Positions 26,428-35,574 of a DNA stretch of 64,000 bases are shown here, piece by piece. Below the pieces are notes generated by a model. The model was not told where the DNA came from. It did no database searches and saw nothing but the letters and a program-made list of their open reading frames with translations. Position 1 is the stretch's first letter; each line of letters opens with the position of its first letter. Origin of the DNA: Filifactor villosus (GTDB taxonomy: Bacteria > Bacillota > Clostridia > Peptostreptococcales > Filifactoraceae); the NCBI RefSeq assembly GCF_042652965.1, contig NZ_JBHSHL010000022.1, forward strand, positions 1 through 64,000, read 5' to 3'. The position numbers were made by a program, and so were the translations under genes.

Positions 26428-28410
26428 GTGTTTAAAAAGAAGAAGGGCGAGGATCCCAAGGTAAAGGATGAGTCCGTAAAGAACCTCACGGAACAGGAGA
26501 TCGATCAGGAGGAGCTGATCCGTATGCTCGACAAGGAGTCGGCATATCGTAAGTTGAGCGGTTTTTGGGACAAGTTTATCCTGGCGATCCTCGTTTGTTT
26601 TACGAGTTTTCAGATTTACACCGCAATTACCGGAACCTTTCCGGCTCAATTGCAGAGGATGATCCATCTGGGTTTTGTTATCTGTTTGGCTTATCTGCTC
26701 TACCCTGCGACGAAGAAGGGTAGAAGAGATAGGATCTTTCCTCTGGATTACTTGTTTGCGGCGGCGTTTTTCGGCATTGTAATGTACTATCTTGTCAACT
26801 ATGAAGCGATCATCAATCGCTCCGGAGCCTATAATTCGACCGATGTTATCCTCGGTGCAATCGGTGTAATCCTGGTCATGGAAGCCTGCAGACGAGTGGT
26901 AGGTCTTCCCATTGTTGTCATTGCAACGATATTTTTGGTCTATGCCTACTTCGGCAAGTCGATGCCCGGGTTTCTTCATCACAGGGGCTATGCGTTTCCC
27001 CGAATAGCGACCCACATCTTCTACACAACCGAAGGGATCATAGGTCTTCCGCTTGGAACCTGTGCGACCTATATCTTCCTGTTTATTCTGTTTGGAGCTT
27101 TCCTTGAGAAAACAGGGATTGGAGCCTTCTTTATCGATTTGGCGAATGCGATCGCCGGTCATGCGGCGGGAGGACCGGCGAAGGTAGCCGTCCTGACTTC
27201 GGCATTGCAGGGAACGATATCGGGATCTTCCGTGTCGAACACGGTGTCGACGGGTTCGTTTACCATTCCTTTGATGAAGTCCCTCGGATACCGCCCCGAA
27301 TTTGCAGCGGCGGTGGAAGCGGCGGCCTCCACAGGAGGACAGATCATGCCTCCGATCATGGGAGCGGCAGCCTTTTTGATCGCGGATGCGGTAGGAGAGC
27401 CGTATATCGTTATCGCGAAGGCGGCGATCATTCCGGCAATCCTTTACTTTACGGGAATTTGGATGATGATCGACTTTGAAGCCAAGAAGATAGGTTTGGT
27501 GGGAATACCGAAGGAAGACCTGCCCAAGGTAGGTCCTATTTTGAAGGAGAGAGGTCATTTGATCCTTCCTCTTATCGTCATCATCGTTCTTCTCGGTATG
27601 GACTATTCTCCCATCTACGCGGCGAGCAGGGGGATCATCGCTTGTATCATCGTGCCCTATTTACGCAAGAGTACCCATGTTCCCATCAAGGCTCTGGGAG
27701 AGGCCTTCGTAAACGGAGCTCGAAACATCATCGGAGTTGCCTGCGCCTGTGCGGTAGCGGGAATTATTGTAGGAATCGTAACTTTGACCGGTCTGGGACT
27801 TAAACTCGGAGGAGGGCTTTTGACAGCAGCGGGAGGAAATATGTATCTGACCCTGTTCTTCACAATGATTACTTCCCTGATTTTGGGTATGGGAGTTCCC
27901 ACAACGGCAAACTATCTGATTACCTCGACGATTGCGGCACCTGTTGTCATGCAGCTTGGAGTACCCGCATTGTCGGCTCACCTGTTCGCCTTCTACTTCG
28001 GTATCCTCGCAGATATCACACCGCCGGTTGCTCTTGCAGCTTATGCAGGTTCGGCGATTGCAAAAGGAAATCCGTTCAATACGGGGGTTCAGGCTACCAA
28101 GCTTGCGATAGCCGCCTTCCTCATCCCCTACATCTTTGTTATGAACTCGGCCCTGATCCTGGTGGATACGACGGCTCTTGAAGTGGTGAGGATCATCATC
28201 ACCTCGTTGGTGGGAATGTACGGAATTGCGGGAGGGGTATCCGGATGGGTACAGACAAAGGCAAATCCAATTATTCGTATCCTTTTGATCGCGGCGGGAC
28301 TGATGTTGATCAATCCTTCTCTTATGACCGATATCATAGGAACAATCACAATTGCGGCAGTCATCCTCTTCCAGAAATCAAGAGCGAAGATGTCGGCAAA
28401 AGCAAGTTAA
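26428..28410 (+). CDS. TRAP transporter permease, fused small and large subunits
   Basis: The membrane part of the TAXI TRAP system. The product is 660 residues from GTG 26428, ten bases after AAAAGGAA; GTG 26419 is too close to that site. The N-terminal quarter has the four helices of the small DctQ-like subunit. The remainder has the DctM-like large subunit with many helices, including HAAGGPAKVAVLTSALQGTISGSSVSNTVSTG, EAAASTGGQIMPPIMGAAAF and GMGVPTTANYL, typical of ion-coupled transport. The fusion is usual for TAXI systems. A terminator lies about 140 bases downstream. Confidence 0.94.
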   Translation: MFKKKKGEDPKVKDESVKNLTEQEIDQEELIRMLDKESAYRKLSGFWDKFILAILVCFTSFQIYTAITGTFPAQLQRMIHLGFVICLAYLLYPATKKGRRDRIFPLDYLFAAAFFGIVMYYLVNYEAIINRSGAYNSTDVILGAIGVILVMEACRRVVGLPIVVIATIFLVYAYFGKSMPGFLHHRGYAFPRIATHIFYTTEGIIGLPLGTCATYIFLFILFGAFLEKTGIGAFFIDLANAIAGHAAGGPAKVAVLTSALQGTISGSSVSNTVSTGSFTIPLMKSLGYRPEFAAAVEAAASTGGQIMPPIMGAAAFLIADAVGEPYIVIAKAAIIPAILYFTGIWMMIDFEAKKIGLVGIPKEDLPKVGPILKERGHLILPLIVIIVLLGMDYSPIYAASRGIIACIIVPYLRKSTHVPIKALGEAFVNGARNIIGVACACAVAGIIVGIVTLTGLGLKLGGGLLTAAGGNMYLTLFFTMITSLILGMGVPTTANYLITSTIAAPVVMQLGVPALSAHLFAFYFGILADITPPVALAAYAGSAIAKGNPFNTGVQATKLAIAAFLIPYIFVMNSALILVDTTALEVVRIIITSLVGMYGIAGGVSGWVQTKANPIIRILLIAAGLMLINPSLMTDIIGTITIAAVILFQKSRAKMSAKAS

Positions 28411-28415
28411 TATTA

Positions 28416-28540
28416 ATTATCCGATAGGAGTATGGATATATCTGTTTTACGATCGGGAAAATCCGTTTTACCTTCTATAAGAACATTTGAAGGTAAAATC
28501 GATGCGGATCATTGAGAAATCATATCCACTATCGAAATAT
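28416..28540 (+). repeat. Degenerate repeat family A, copy A5
   Basis: The left half (AGGAGTATGGATATATCTGTTTTACGA ... CCTTCTAT) matches family A. The right half has diverged and gained its own small palindrome (CCTTCTA..TTTGAAGG). Terminal repeats are lost. Confidence 0.5.
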
Positions 28541-28552
28541 CTTGGAGTTGAA

Positions 28553-28582
28553 AAAGAGGGTTCGAAGGAGCCCTCTTTTTTT
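28553..28582 (+). terminator. Terminator of the TRAP operon
   Basis: AAAGAGGG pairs with CCCTCTTT around TTCGAAGGAG and continues into a T run. Confidence 0.9.
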
Positions 28583-28656
28583 AGTAACAAGTATGACAGG
28601 CAAAGCGTTATACTACTATCTGTTTGAACAGTTGATATCGACAGGTTTGATTTGTT

Positions 28657-28771
28657 AGTATTATTCTGCGTTTAAAATCTCAGGTAAACAGAATATATAT
28701 TTGCCGGAAACGTTCTGGGTGATCGTAGAATTCAAACTTCAATACCGGACAGTTCTGATAGATACAGTATA
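28657..28771 (+). repeat. Repeat family B, copy B1
   Basis: AGTATTATTCTGCGTTTAAAATCTCAGGTAAACAGAATATATATTTGCCGGAAACGTTCTG-type sequence shared with the copy at 35433. It ends in ACAGTATAAT and abuts family A copy A1. Confidence 0.75.
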
Positions 28772-28885
28772 ATACTATTCTCCAATAGAAGCATGGATAT
28801 ATCCTTTTTTCAACTTACGAAAAATCGGTTTATCTTCTATGGTCACATATTATTTATATCCACAACTCAAAGGAAGAATAGTATA
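28772..28885 (+). repeat. Repeat family A, copy A1
   Basis: It begins ATACTATTCTCCAATAGAAG and ends AAGAATAGTAT. Within it GGATATATCC and TATATCCACAAC form inner arms. It matches A2 (39572), A3 (44276) and, inverted, A4 (41337). Confidence 0.85.
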
Positions 28886-29152
28886 AGACCGGGCAATGCT
28901 CCGTTTTGAAAATCGAGGCGGATACGCTATTCTTCTATCGAAAAACAGAATTACACGGATGCTTGTTCAATGATTTGGCGGGGTGTCGATCCTACCCGTA
29001 AAACAAAGAAGATAAAATTATTGAGAATTTGTATCATATGTTACGGATTTTGGTAAAAAATTATGATATAGTGTAAATAACCTGATGGAAAGAGGTTTTT
29101 TGTAGGACAATGGATGACAGGGATAGATAGAGTATAGGAGATGAGAAGAACA

Positions 29153-30379
29153 ATGGCTCGATATATCAATGTAAAAGACAAGGTGGGAGAAATATTGGAG
29201 AAGTATCCCGAGACTTTGGAGGTCTTCGTGGTAAACGGATTCGAACAGTTGAAGAATCCTACCCTTCGAAAGGCGATGGCAAACTCCGTAACCTTGGAGA
29301 CCGCTCTGAAAATGAAGAAGGTCAATGCGGAGCTCTTCTGTGAAAAATTGGAGGATGCAATCAGACAGGAGAGGGAGGGAATCGATCAGACCTTGAGAGA
29401 AGAAGGAAGTTTTGCTCAGGGAGATGTTCGAATCGAAGGGGTTCTCCCCTGCCCGATCCGTATTCCGCTGTTGGAGAATTTTACCAAGGAATTGGAGAAG
29501 ATACAGCCCACACTCGATAAAAAGATCGGTTATGATCTTCGTGCTGCAAGTATGGGGATGGACTGGATCAAGGAGCAGGTGGTTCAGGGCAAGGAAGAAC
29601 TCCTTCCCGATATGATGCTCTCGGCGGGCTTTGATCTCTTCTTTGACAAAAAATACATGGGGCAGTTTAATGACAAGGGTATTTTTTGTGCTCCTGATGT
29701 GGAGTTCAATCGTGATTTTTGCAATGATAACATAGACCTTAGAGACCCCAAGAAAGAATATTCGATCATAGGGGTGGTGCCTGCAATCATCATGGTTAAC
29801 GAGAGACTTCTCGGCGGAAGAAAGATGCCTCAAGGATGGGAAGACATCTTAAGCCCTGAGTTTGAGAACACTTTGGCTCTGCCGATGCATGATCTCGACC
29901 TCTTCAACGCCGTCATCATTCACATCTACAAGATGTACGCAGAAGAAGGGATCAATAACCTTGCCCGCTCCTTCCAAAAGAGTCTGCATCCCGCGCAGAT
30001 GGTCAAATCAAAGGGGTTGCTTGCACAGAGTGCGGAACCGGTCATCAGTATCTCACCCTACTTTTTTACTCAGATATTGCCGGAGAATGGACCGATAAAG
30101 CCGGTTTGGCCCAAGGAGGGAGCGATTGTGAGCCCCATCTTCCTGATTGCCAAAAAGGAAAAAGAAGAGCTCAAACCCTTCTTGGATTACTTCTTGTCCA
30201 AGGAGGTCGGAGAGATCTTCTCCGCAAACGGAAAGTTCCCCTCCACCAATTGTCATGTGGACAACAAGCTGACAGGTGATCAGGGCTTCTGTTGGGTCGG
30301 ATGGGATTACATTCACGACAACAATGTGGGAGAGATCTTGGAACGTTGCGAAGCTGTATTCAAGGAGCTTGTTCAGTAG
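29153..30379 (+). CDS. DUF1858 domain fused to a cytosolic solute-binding-like domain
   Basis: The product is 408 residues from ATG 29153 (AGGAGATGAGAAG upstream). The N-terminal 60 residues are a DUF1858-type domain (VKDKVGEILEKYPETLEVFVVNGF). Residues 85-405 resemble an ABC-type periplasmic (iron or oxyanion) binding protein fold (GYDLRAASMGMDWIKEQV; IIGVVPAIIMVNERLL; GWEDILSPEFENTLALPMHD; FLDYFLSKEVGEIFSANGKFPS). No signal peptide or lipobox precedes it, so it should be cytosolic. It heads a tight three-gene unit with a GTPase and an ABC ATPase. The ligand is unknown. Confidence 0.75.
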   Translation: MARYINVKDKVGEILEKYPETLEVFVVNGFEQLKNPTLRKAMANSVTLETALKMKKVNAELFCEKLEDAIRQEREGIDQTLREEGSFAQGDVRIEGVLPCPIRIPLLENFTKELEKIQPTLDKKIGYDLRAASMGMDWIKEQVVQGKEELLPDMMLSAGFDLFFDKKYMGQFNDKGIFCAPDVEFNRDFCNDNIDLRDPKKEYSIIGVVPAIIMVNERLLGGRKMPQGWEDILSPEFENTLALPMHDLDLFNAVIIHIYKMYAEEGINNLARSFQKSLHPAQMVKSKGLLAQSAEPVISISPYFFTQILPENGPIKPVWPKEGAIVSPIFLIAKKEKEELKPFLDYFLSKEVGEIFSANGKFPSTNCHVDNKLTGDQGFCWVGWDYIHDNNVGEILERCEAVFKELVQ

Positions 30380-30388
30380 GAGGAAGAT

Positions 30389-31093
30389 ATGAATTTTGTA
30401 GTAGTTTCCGGTCCTCCCTCTTCGGGGAAGACAAGTATGATATTAAAGACGGCGGAAGCCTTAAAACAGAGAAATATTTCGGTAGGGGTAGTCAAGTTTG
30501 ACTGCCTCTATACCGATGATGATATCTTGTACGAAAAGGCGGGGATCATGGTTCAGAAAGGCTTGTCGGGAGCTCTTTGTCCCGACCACTTCTTCGCCTC
30601 CAACGTCGAAGAAGTCGTTCGTTGGGGAAACGAGAACAAACTTGACCTTCTGATCACCGAATCCGCAGGCCTCTGCAACCGCTGTTCCCCGTATCTCAAA
30701 GAGGTTAAGGGAATCTGTGTCATAGATAACCTCTCCGGGATCAATACCCCCAAGAAGATCGGTCCTATGTTGAGAGCGGCGGATATCGTAGTGATCACAA
30801 AGGGGGACATCGTTTCACAGGCGGAGAGGGAAGTTTTTGCGGCAAAGGTAAGCTCGGTCAACCCCCGGGCGATCACGATGCACGTCAACGGCTTAACGGG
30901 TCAGGGAGCCTATGAGCTCAGCACCCTTCTCTACGACGAAGAGGAGAAAATCGAGAGCGTTCAGGGAATGGAACTGAGATTTCCCATGCCTTCGGCCCTC
31001 TGTTCCTATTGTCTGGGAGAGAGGAGAATCGGGGAGAGTTACCAGATGGGTAATGTCAGAAAGATGAAATTAGGAGAACAGTATGAGGGATAA
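30389..31093 (+). CDS. SIMIBI-class GTPase, HypB/CobW-like
   Basis: The 234-residue protein begins at ATG 30389, nine bases after the preceding stop. It has a P-loop GPPSSGKTS (8-16), a switch-like VVKFDCLYTDDD, ITESAGLCNRCSPY (Walker B-like with a CxxC), and ITKGDI in the place of the guanine-specificity motif. A second cysteine pair, CSYCLGERRIG, is near the C-terminus. This fits the G3E / HypB / UreG group of metallochaperone GTPases, but it has no metal-binding His stretch. It overlaps the next gene by 11 bases, indicating coupled translation. Confidence 0.78.
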   Translation: MNFVVVSGPPSSGKTSMILKTAEALKQRNISVGVVKFDCLYTDDDILYEKAGIMVQKGLSGALCPDHFFASNVEEVVRWGNENKLDLLITESAGLCNRCSPYLKEVKGICVIDNLSGINTPKKIGPMLRAADIVVITKGDIVSQAEREVFAAKVSSVNPRAITMHVNGLTGQGAYELSTLLYDEEEKIESVQGMELRFPMPSALCSYCLGERRIGESYQMGNVRKMKLGEQYEG

Positions 31094-32072
31094 GAAGATA
31101 AGAGAGTTGTTGGAGCAATATCCGTATATCTCGACGTATTTTGAGGATAATCAGCTTCAGGTCAAAGGTTTTGAGGACAAGACCTATCGAGATTTTCTCG
31201 AGGGTTTTTCCGAGGAGGAATTGGAAGATCATGCTTTGGATATCAGGCAAATGGAGGAGGATTTCTTCGACTACATCATGCAGATGCAGGCGTTTTTGGG
31301 GCTTGAGGAAGATAGCGGAGTGCAAAGCCTGACCATTCTTCCCGGAAGAGACAAGTCCGGAAAGGAAGAGGGTTTTGAAGAACTTACCATTCAAAAGTCA
31401 CAAATCGTATCCATCGTAGGACCTACGGGTTCGGGAAAATCGAGACTTCTCGCCGACATCGAGTGGACGGCACAGAGAGATACTCCGACGAACCGTGAAA
31501 TTCGAATCAATGGAGAACTTCCCGATAAGAAGTGGAGGTTTTCTTCAAACAACAAGCTGGTCGCACAACTGTCACAGAATATGAACTTCGTTATGGACCT
31601 GTCTGTTAAAGAATTCTTGGAACTTCATGCGCAGAGCAGGATGGTGGATGATATTGAGGGAGTGGTCGGAAGGATCATAGAGGAGGCCAACCGGCTCGCC
31701 GGAGAAAAGTTTGCCGTCGATACACAGATCACGGCTTTGAGCGGAGGCCAGTCGAGGGCCCTGATGATTGCGGATACCGCTATCTTGAGCAAGTCGCCCA
31801 TCGTATTGATCGACGAGATTGAAAATGCCGGTATCGACAGGAAGAAGGCTCTGGAGCTGCTTGTATCGGAAGACAAGATCGTATTGATGGCAACCCATGA
31901 CCCCCTGCTTGCCCTGATGGCGGATAAGAGGATCGTAATCTCCAACGGCGGGATCAGCAAGGTGATGGAAACCACACAGGAGGAAAAACTCAAGCTCGTG
32001 GAATTGCAAAAGATGGATGATACCTTACAGGAGGTCAGACGCAAACTGCGGTACGGAGAAGAAGTGTTGTAG
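31083..32072 (+). CDS. Soluble ABC-type ATPase of unknown role
   Basis: The product is 329 residues. The first ~100 residues are a helical DUF1858-like region (IRELLEQYPYISTYF), followed by a complete ABC ATPase: Walker A GPTGSGKSR (about 113-121), signature LSGGQSRALM, Walker B IVLIDEIENAG and H-loop MATHDPLL. A permease gene is not present in this unit, and no transmembrane segment is seen in it. The N-terminal domain echoes the DUF1858 region of the first gene, suggesting shared docking. A terminator follows. Confidence 0.75.
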   Translation: MRDKKIRELLEQYPYISTYFEDNQLQVKGFEDKTYRDFLEGFSEEELEDHALDIRQMEEDFFDYIMQMQAFLGLEEDSGVQSLTILPGRDKSGKEEGFEELTIQKSQIVSIVGPTGSGKSRLLADIEWTAQRDTPTNREIRINGELPDKKWRFSSNNKLVAQLSQNMNFVMDLSVKEFLELHAQSRMVDDIEGVVGRIIEEANRLAGEKFAVDTQITALSGGQSRALMIADTAILSKSPIVLIDEIENAGIDRKKALELLVSEDKIVLMATHDPLLALMADKRIVISNGGISKVMETTQEEKLKLVELQKMDDTLQEVRRKLRYGEEVL

Positions 32073-32106
32073 AAGTTGAATCGGCTCTGGTCATATCAAA
32101 ATTCGT

Positions 32107-32154
32107 ACCCCTTGCAAAGCCAAAGTGTTGTTTGTTATCTTTGCAAGGGGTTTT
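32107..32154 (+). terminator. Terminator of the DUF1858-GTPase-ATPase operon
   Basis: ACCCCTTGCAAAG pairs with CTTTGCAAGGGGT across a loop of about 19 bases, then TTTT. Confidence 0.88.
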
Positions 32155-32211
32155 ACAGTTCCGCTTTTTGATAGGGGTCTTGTTTCTGATTCCGAGGTTA
32201 TCTGCTTCGCT

Positions 32212-33345
32212 TTACTTCGTCAGTTCTCTCAGGGCTTGTGTTACATAGTCGAGTTCCTCTTCGGTGGTAAAATGCGACAAACTTAGACGCACACTTCCCC
32301 GGGGGAAGCTTCCGTAGCTTTGATGTGCCCTGGGAGCGCAGTGCAGACCGCAACGGTTGTCGATCTGATAGCGTTGGGCGAGGAGGTAGGAGATATCCGC
32401 GTTGTCAAAGTTTTTGAAGTTTAGTGAGAACACGGGAGGTTTTGTGCAATAGTCTTGAGAGCCCAAGATATCGATGCCGTTCAAGGAGGAGAGTTGTTCA
32501 AAGAAGTTTTGACCCAAAGAAGTCTCTATCTCCCACCTCTTATCCAAGCCGAGGTCCAAAATCGATCGTACTCCCTCAAGGAGACCGATGAGCCCGACGA
32601 TATTTGCGGTACCCGCCTCATACTTATCGGGCAGGAGGTCGGGGTGGACTTCCTCGTGAGAGAGACTTCCCGTTCCGCCTGTGATAAAGGAAGGCACTTT
32701 TTCGGCGAACTCGGGATCTATGATCATTCCTCCTGTTCCCGTAGGTCCCAGAAGGGCTTTGTGACCCGTGAAGCAAAGGCAGTCGATGGGAGTCCTTTTC
32801 ATGTTGATGGGCAGGAGTCCCGCACTCTGTGCCGAATCGACGATAAAAGGAATATTGAACTCTCTGCAAAGTTCCGCCAGGACCTCAATGGGCATCACAT
32901 CTCCGGACACGTTGCTAACGTGGGTACAGAAGAAGGCCTTGACAAAAGGCAGGTTCGTTTTTACAAAGGAGAGATCCATCACGCCCTCTCTGCTGACGGG
33001 AACGCTCAAGATGTTCACACCTTGTTGTACCAGAGGTCTTATAACGGCATTGTGTTCGATACTGCTCGTCATAACCGTATCTCCCGTGTGCAAAAAGCCC
33101 TTAATCACGATGTTCAAAGCCTCCGTGATATTCTTGGTAAACACCACGTTTCTGGAGTCGGAAACATGGAAGAATTCGGCGAGGGTCTCACGCAGGACAA
33201 AGAGCTTGTCCGCTGTGGCATCGGCCTGCGAGGAAGTGCTTCGGGAAACGTTTGTTCCTGAGTAAAGCATATATTCGACCATTGCATCGCTCACCTGTTT
33301 CGGTTTTGGAAATGAAGTTGCTGAGTTGTCCATATATACACGCAT
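32212..33345 (-). CDS. Cysteine desulfurase-like PLP enzyme (class V aminotransferase)
   Basis: The 377-residue protein (minus strand, AAAGGAGG upstream of ATG 33345) resembles the NifS/Csd-like subgroup typified by Enterococcus EF2568, which co-occurs with selenium genes. Marks are MDNSATSFPKP at the start, the PLP-lysine motif CFTGHKALLGPTGTGG, DSAQSAG, and a catalytic-region CGLHCAPRAHQS. It lies divergent to yedE across 370 bases. It may release sulfur or selenium from cysteine or selenocysteine for the neighbouring TusA-like protein. Confidence 0.9.
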   Translation of the reverse strand: MRVYMDNSATSFPKPKQVSDAMVEYMLYSGTNVSRSTSSQADATADKLFVLRETLAEFFHVSDSRNVVFTKNITEALNIVIKGFLHTGDTVMTSSIEHNAVIRPLVQQGVNILSVPVSREGVMDLSFVKTNLPFVKAFFCTHVSNVSGDVMPIEVLAELCREFNIPFIVDSAQSAGLLPINMKRTPIDCLCFTGHKALLGPTGTGGMIIDPEFAEKVPSFITGGTGSLSHEEVHPDLLPDKYEAGTANIVGLIGLLEGVRSILDLGLDKRWEIETSLGQNFFEQLSSLNGIDILGSQDYCTKPPVFSLNFKNFDNADISYLLAQRYQIDNRCGLHCAPRAHQSYGSFPRGSVRLSLSHFTTEEELDYVTQALRELTK

Positions 33346-33715
33346 AGAAAATCCTCCTTTGTTATACTGAGAAATTATAGTCGGATAGGTTTCCTGCTAT
33401 TCTCCAATACAAGTGTTGTGATATTTGCTGTACAATCACAAACCTTCGATATCTCTTCCTCGGAGTACAAATCGTCCATATCCATATCTCAAAGAGATTA
33501 CATCATGAAAACCGGCTGTCAATCGTTGGAACGGATCGTTTATGCAGTCGCTCGTTGTTCTTATTTTACCCTATTATAACCATTCTTGTGAAGAAAAATA
33601 AAAATATATATTAAAAAATTTTAAGATATATAGATTTATTTAAGATAAAATAGTATAATAAATTCGCACCTAAAGTGTGCAAGTCTTTATATCATAAGTT
33701 AAGGAGGCATAAAGG
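33346..33715. other. Divergent intergenic region, desulfurase and yedE
   Basis: The plus-strand end is AT-rich, with a TATAAT (33654-33659) in a suitable place for the yedE promoter. No clean -35 box stands out. Nothing else is recognised. Confidence 0.45.
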
Positions 33716-34789
33716 ATGAATGACAAAAGAAGGACCGTGGAACTTGTAGTGGTGGGAGGTCTGATAGGAGTATTGGCGGTACTGTCCGTAATGAAGGGAA
33801 ATCCCGGCAATATGGGTATTTGTATCGCCTGTTTCATCAGGGATATCGTAGGAGGCTTGGGACTTCACAGGGCGGAGGTCGTACAGTACATAAGACCTGA
33901 GATCATCGGTATCGTCTTGGGAGCGATGGCGATTTCGGTAGTACAAAAAGAGTTTAAGCCGAGAGCGGGCTCCGCTCCCTTGCTTCGATTTGTAATCGGG
34001 TTCTTTGTAATGGTAGGAGCATTGGTATTTTTGGGTTGCCCGACCAGAATGTTGCTCAGATTGGCAGGAGGAGACTTAAATGCGATCTTCGGTTTGGCCG
34101 GTTTTGTTGCGGGAGTAGGAGTTGGGATCTTCTTCCTTCAAAAAGGTTACAGCTTAAAGAGATCTTATAAGTCTTCCGCAATTGAAGGTTCGGTCATCTC
34201 GATCATGCAGGTGGTACTTTTGGTACTGCTTATGAGCGGAGCGGGCTTTATTCTGTTCAGTCAGGAAGGACCGGGCTCCAAACACGCACCGATTCTTTGG
34301 TCTCTTATCGTAGGGCTTGTTGTAGGTGTGGGAGCACAGAAAACAAGAATGTGTACGGCGGGAAGTTTTAGAGACATCATTATGTTCAAAGACTTTACTC
34401 TGTTCTGGGGGATCTTCTCCACCTTTGTCTTTGCACTCATTATGAACATCGTAATGAAGAAATTCAACTTGAGCTTTGCAGAGCAACCGGTCGCTCATAT
34501 GGACGGCTTGTGGAACTTCCTCGGTATGGTGGTTGTCGGCTTCGGAGCCATCCTTCTGGGAGGCTGCCCCCTGAGACAACTCGTTTTGGCGGGAGAAGGA
34601 AACGTGGATTCCGCAATTACGGTCATCGGTTTGGCAGTCGGTGCAGCCTTTGCACATAACTTCGGCCTGGCATCTTCCCCGAAGGGACCGACACCTGCGG
34701 GACAGATGGCGGTTGTTATCGCGTTGATTGTATTTGTAGTGATCGGATTTATGAATATCCGAAAAGACAACGGTTTTATCACAAAATAA
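33716..34789 (+). CDS. yedE: YedE-family membrane transporter, selenium type
   Basis: YedE is a predicted selenium or thiosulfate-like transporter. The 357-residue product starts at ATG 33716 (AAGGAGG upstream) and has about nine transmembrane helices. Conserved cysteine motifs are GICIACFIRD, LGCPTRM, QKTRMCTAGSFRD and LGGCPLRQL; the paired CPxR motifs are the signature of YeeE/YedE channels. Being followed at once by a TusA-like YedF and a DUF3343 gene, as in selenium-trait clusters, it is likely the selenium-type member. Confidence 0.92.
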   Translation: MNDKRRTVELVVVGGLIGVLAVLSVMKGNPGNMGICIACFIRDIVGGLGLHRAEVVQYIRPEIIGIVLGAMAISVVQKEFKPRAGSAPLLRFVIGFFVMVGALVFLGCPTRMLLRLAGGDLNAIFGLAGFVAGVGVGIFFLQKGYSLKRSYKSSAIEGSVISIMQVVLLVLLMSGAGFILFSQEGPGSKHAPILWSLIVGLVVGVGAQKTRMCTAGSFRDIIMFKDFTLFWGIFSTFVFALIMNIVMKKFNLSFAEQPVAHMDGLWNFLGMVVVGFGAILLGGCPLRQLVLAGEGNVDSAITVIGLAVGAAFAHNFGLASSPKGPTPAGQMAVVIALIVFVVIGFMNIRKDNGFITK

Positions 34790-34801
34790 GGAGGAAATGA
34801 C

Positions 34802-35008
34802 ATGGTAGAAGTAGATGCAAGAGGGCTTTCCTGCCCGGAACCCGTTATTCAAACAAAGAGAGCCTTAATGTCAAGTCCGAAGGAGGTCACGGTTAAGGTC
34901 GACAACAACGTTGCGAAAGAGAATGTGAAGAAAACTCTGGAAAGCAGCGGATACAAGGTATCAATCAAGGAAGAAACGGAGGATATTCTGCTTCATGGAA
35001 CAAAGTAA
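34802..35008 (+). CDS. yedF: TusA/SirA-like sulfur- or selenium-carrier protein YedF
   Basis: A 68-residue TusA-fold protein with the carrier cysteine in the CPxP motif: DARGLSCPEPVIQTKRAL (Cys about residue 11). It lacks the C-terminal domain of longer YedF proteins; that role is probably taken by the separate DUF3343 gene that overlaps its end by 14 bases. It probably carries sulfur or selenium between the desulfurase and downstream partners. Confidence 0.9.
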   Translation: MVEVDARGLSCPEPVIQTKRALMSSPKEVTVKVDNNVAKENVKKTLESSGYKVSIKEETEDILLHGTK

Positions 35009-35243
35009 GTACCTCGTCCTGTTCTTTACCCAATACGGAGCGATCAACTACTCCAAACTTTTGAAAAAAACGGGGATAGAAAACTTCACGCGACCCGTTC
35101 CCAGGAGTTTGAGTTCGAGTTGCGGGATCTGTATCGAGACTCAGACCGATCGGGATTTGATGAACTTCCTGACCGAAGATGTCGAAGGAATCTATAAGGT
35201 AAAGGGTGAGGACTACGAACTGATATACCGAAGTGAAGAATAA
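34995..35243 (+). CDS. DUF3343-family protein
   Basis: The product is 82 residues. It matches DUF3343 (YLVLFFTQYGAINYSKLLKKTGIENFTRPVPRSLSSSCGICIE), which is found next to selenium genes and, in other genomes, fused to YedF-like domains. Its paired Cys in SSCGIC may be redox or chalcogen binding. It overlaps yedF and closes the yedE operon before a strong terminator. Confidence 0.85.
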   Translation: MEQSKYLVLFFTQYGAINYSKLLKKTGIENFTRPVPRSLSSSCGICIETQTDRDLMNFLTEDVEGIYKVKGEDYELIYRSEE

Positions 35244-35246
35244 CAC

Positions 35247-35286
35247 AAAAAACACTATGGCTCGAAAAAGGGCCATAGTGTTTTTA
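35247..35286 (+). terminator. Terminator of the yedE-yedF-DUF3343 operon
   Basis: AAAACACTATGGC pairs with GCCATAGTGTTTT around TCGAAAAAGG, with a T run. Confidence 0.9.
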
Positions 35287-35432
35287 GGTTGTGAACGATG
35301 AAATATCGGTTTGTATACTGTTCTTCGCAATGATACATTTTGGTTTATCGGAGCTTTTGATCGGATGATCTCCTTGCTATAACTCAAGAAACAACACACA
35401 AATACGAAAAATGTGCTTTTTATCGTTTGGTA

Positions 35433-35541
35433 ATACTATTCTCCGTTTTAAAATCTCAGGTAAACAGACTATATGTCTGTCGGAAACGTTCTGAGTAATC
35501 GTAGAATCCAAACTTCACGACCGGACAATAGATAATAGTAT
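35433..35541 (+). repeat. Repeat family B, copy B2
   Basis: It begins ATACTATTCTCCG and ends AATAGTAT, with the internal AAAATCTCAGGTAAACAGA and CGGAAACGTTCTGAG shared with B1. It retains both terminal repeats. Confidence 0.83.
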
Positions 35542-35574
35542 AAAGACCGGTTCAAGCTTGTTTTGTGAATTGCA

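Larger units (their letters stand above)
28411..29152. other. Repeat-rich intergenic region before the DUF1858 gene
   Basis: It holds a degenerate family A copy, the TRAP operon terminator (28553-28582), a family B copy and a family A copy, listed separately. No gene is visible. Bases 28890-29130 hold only leader sequence for the next gene. Confidence 0.6.
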
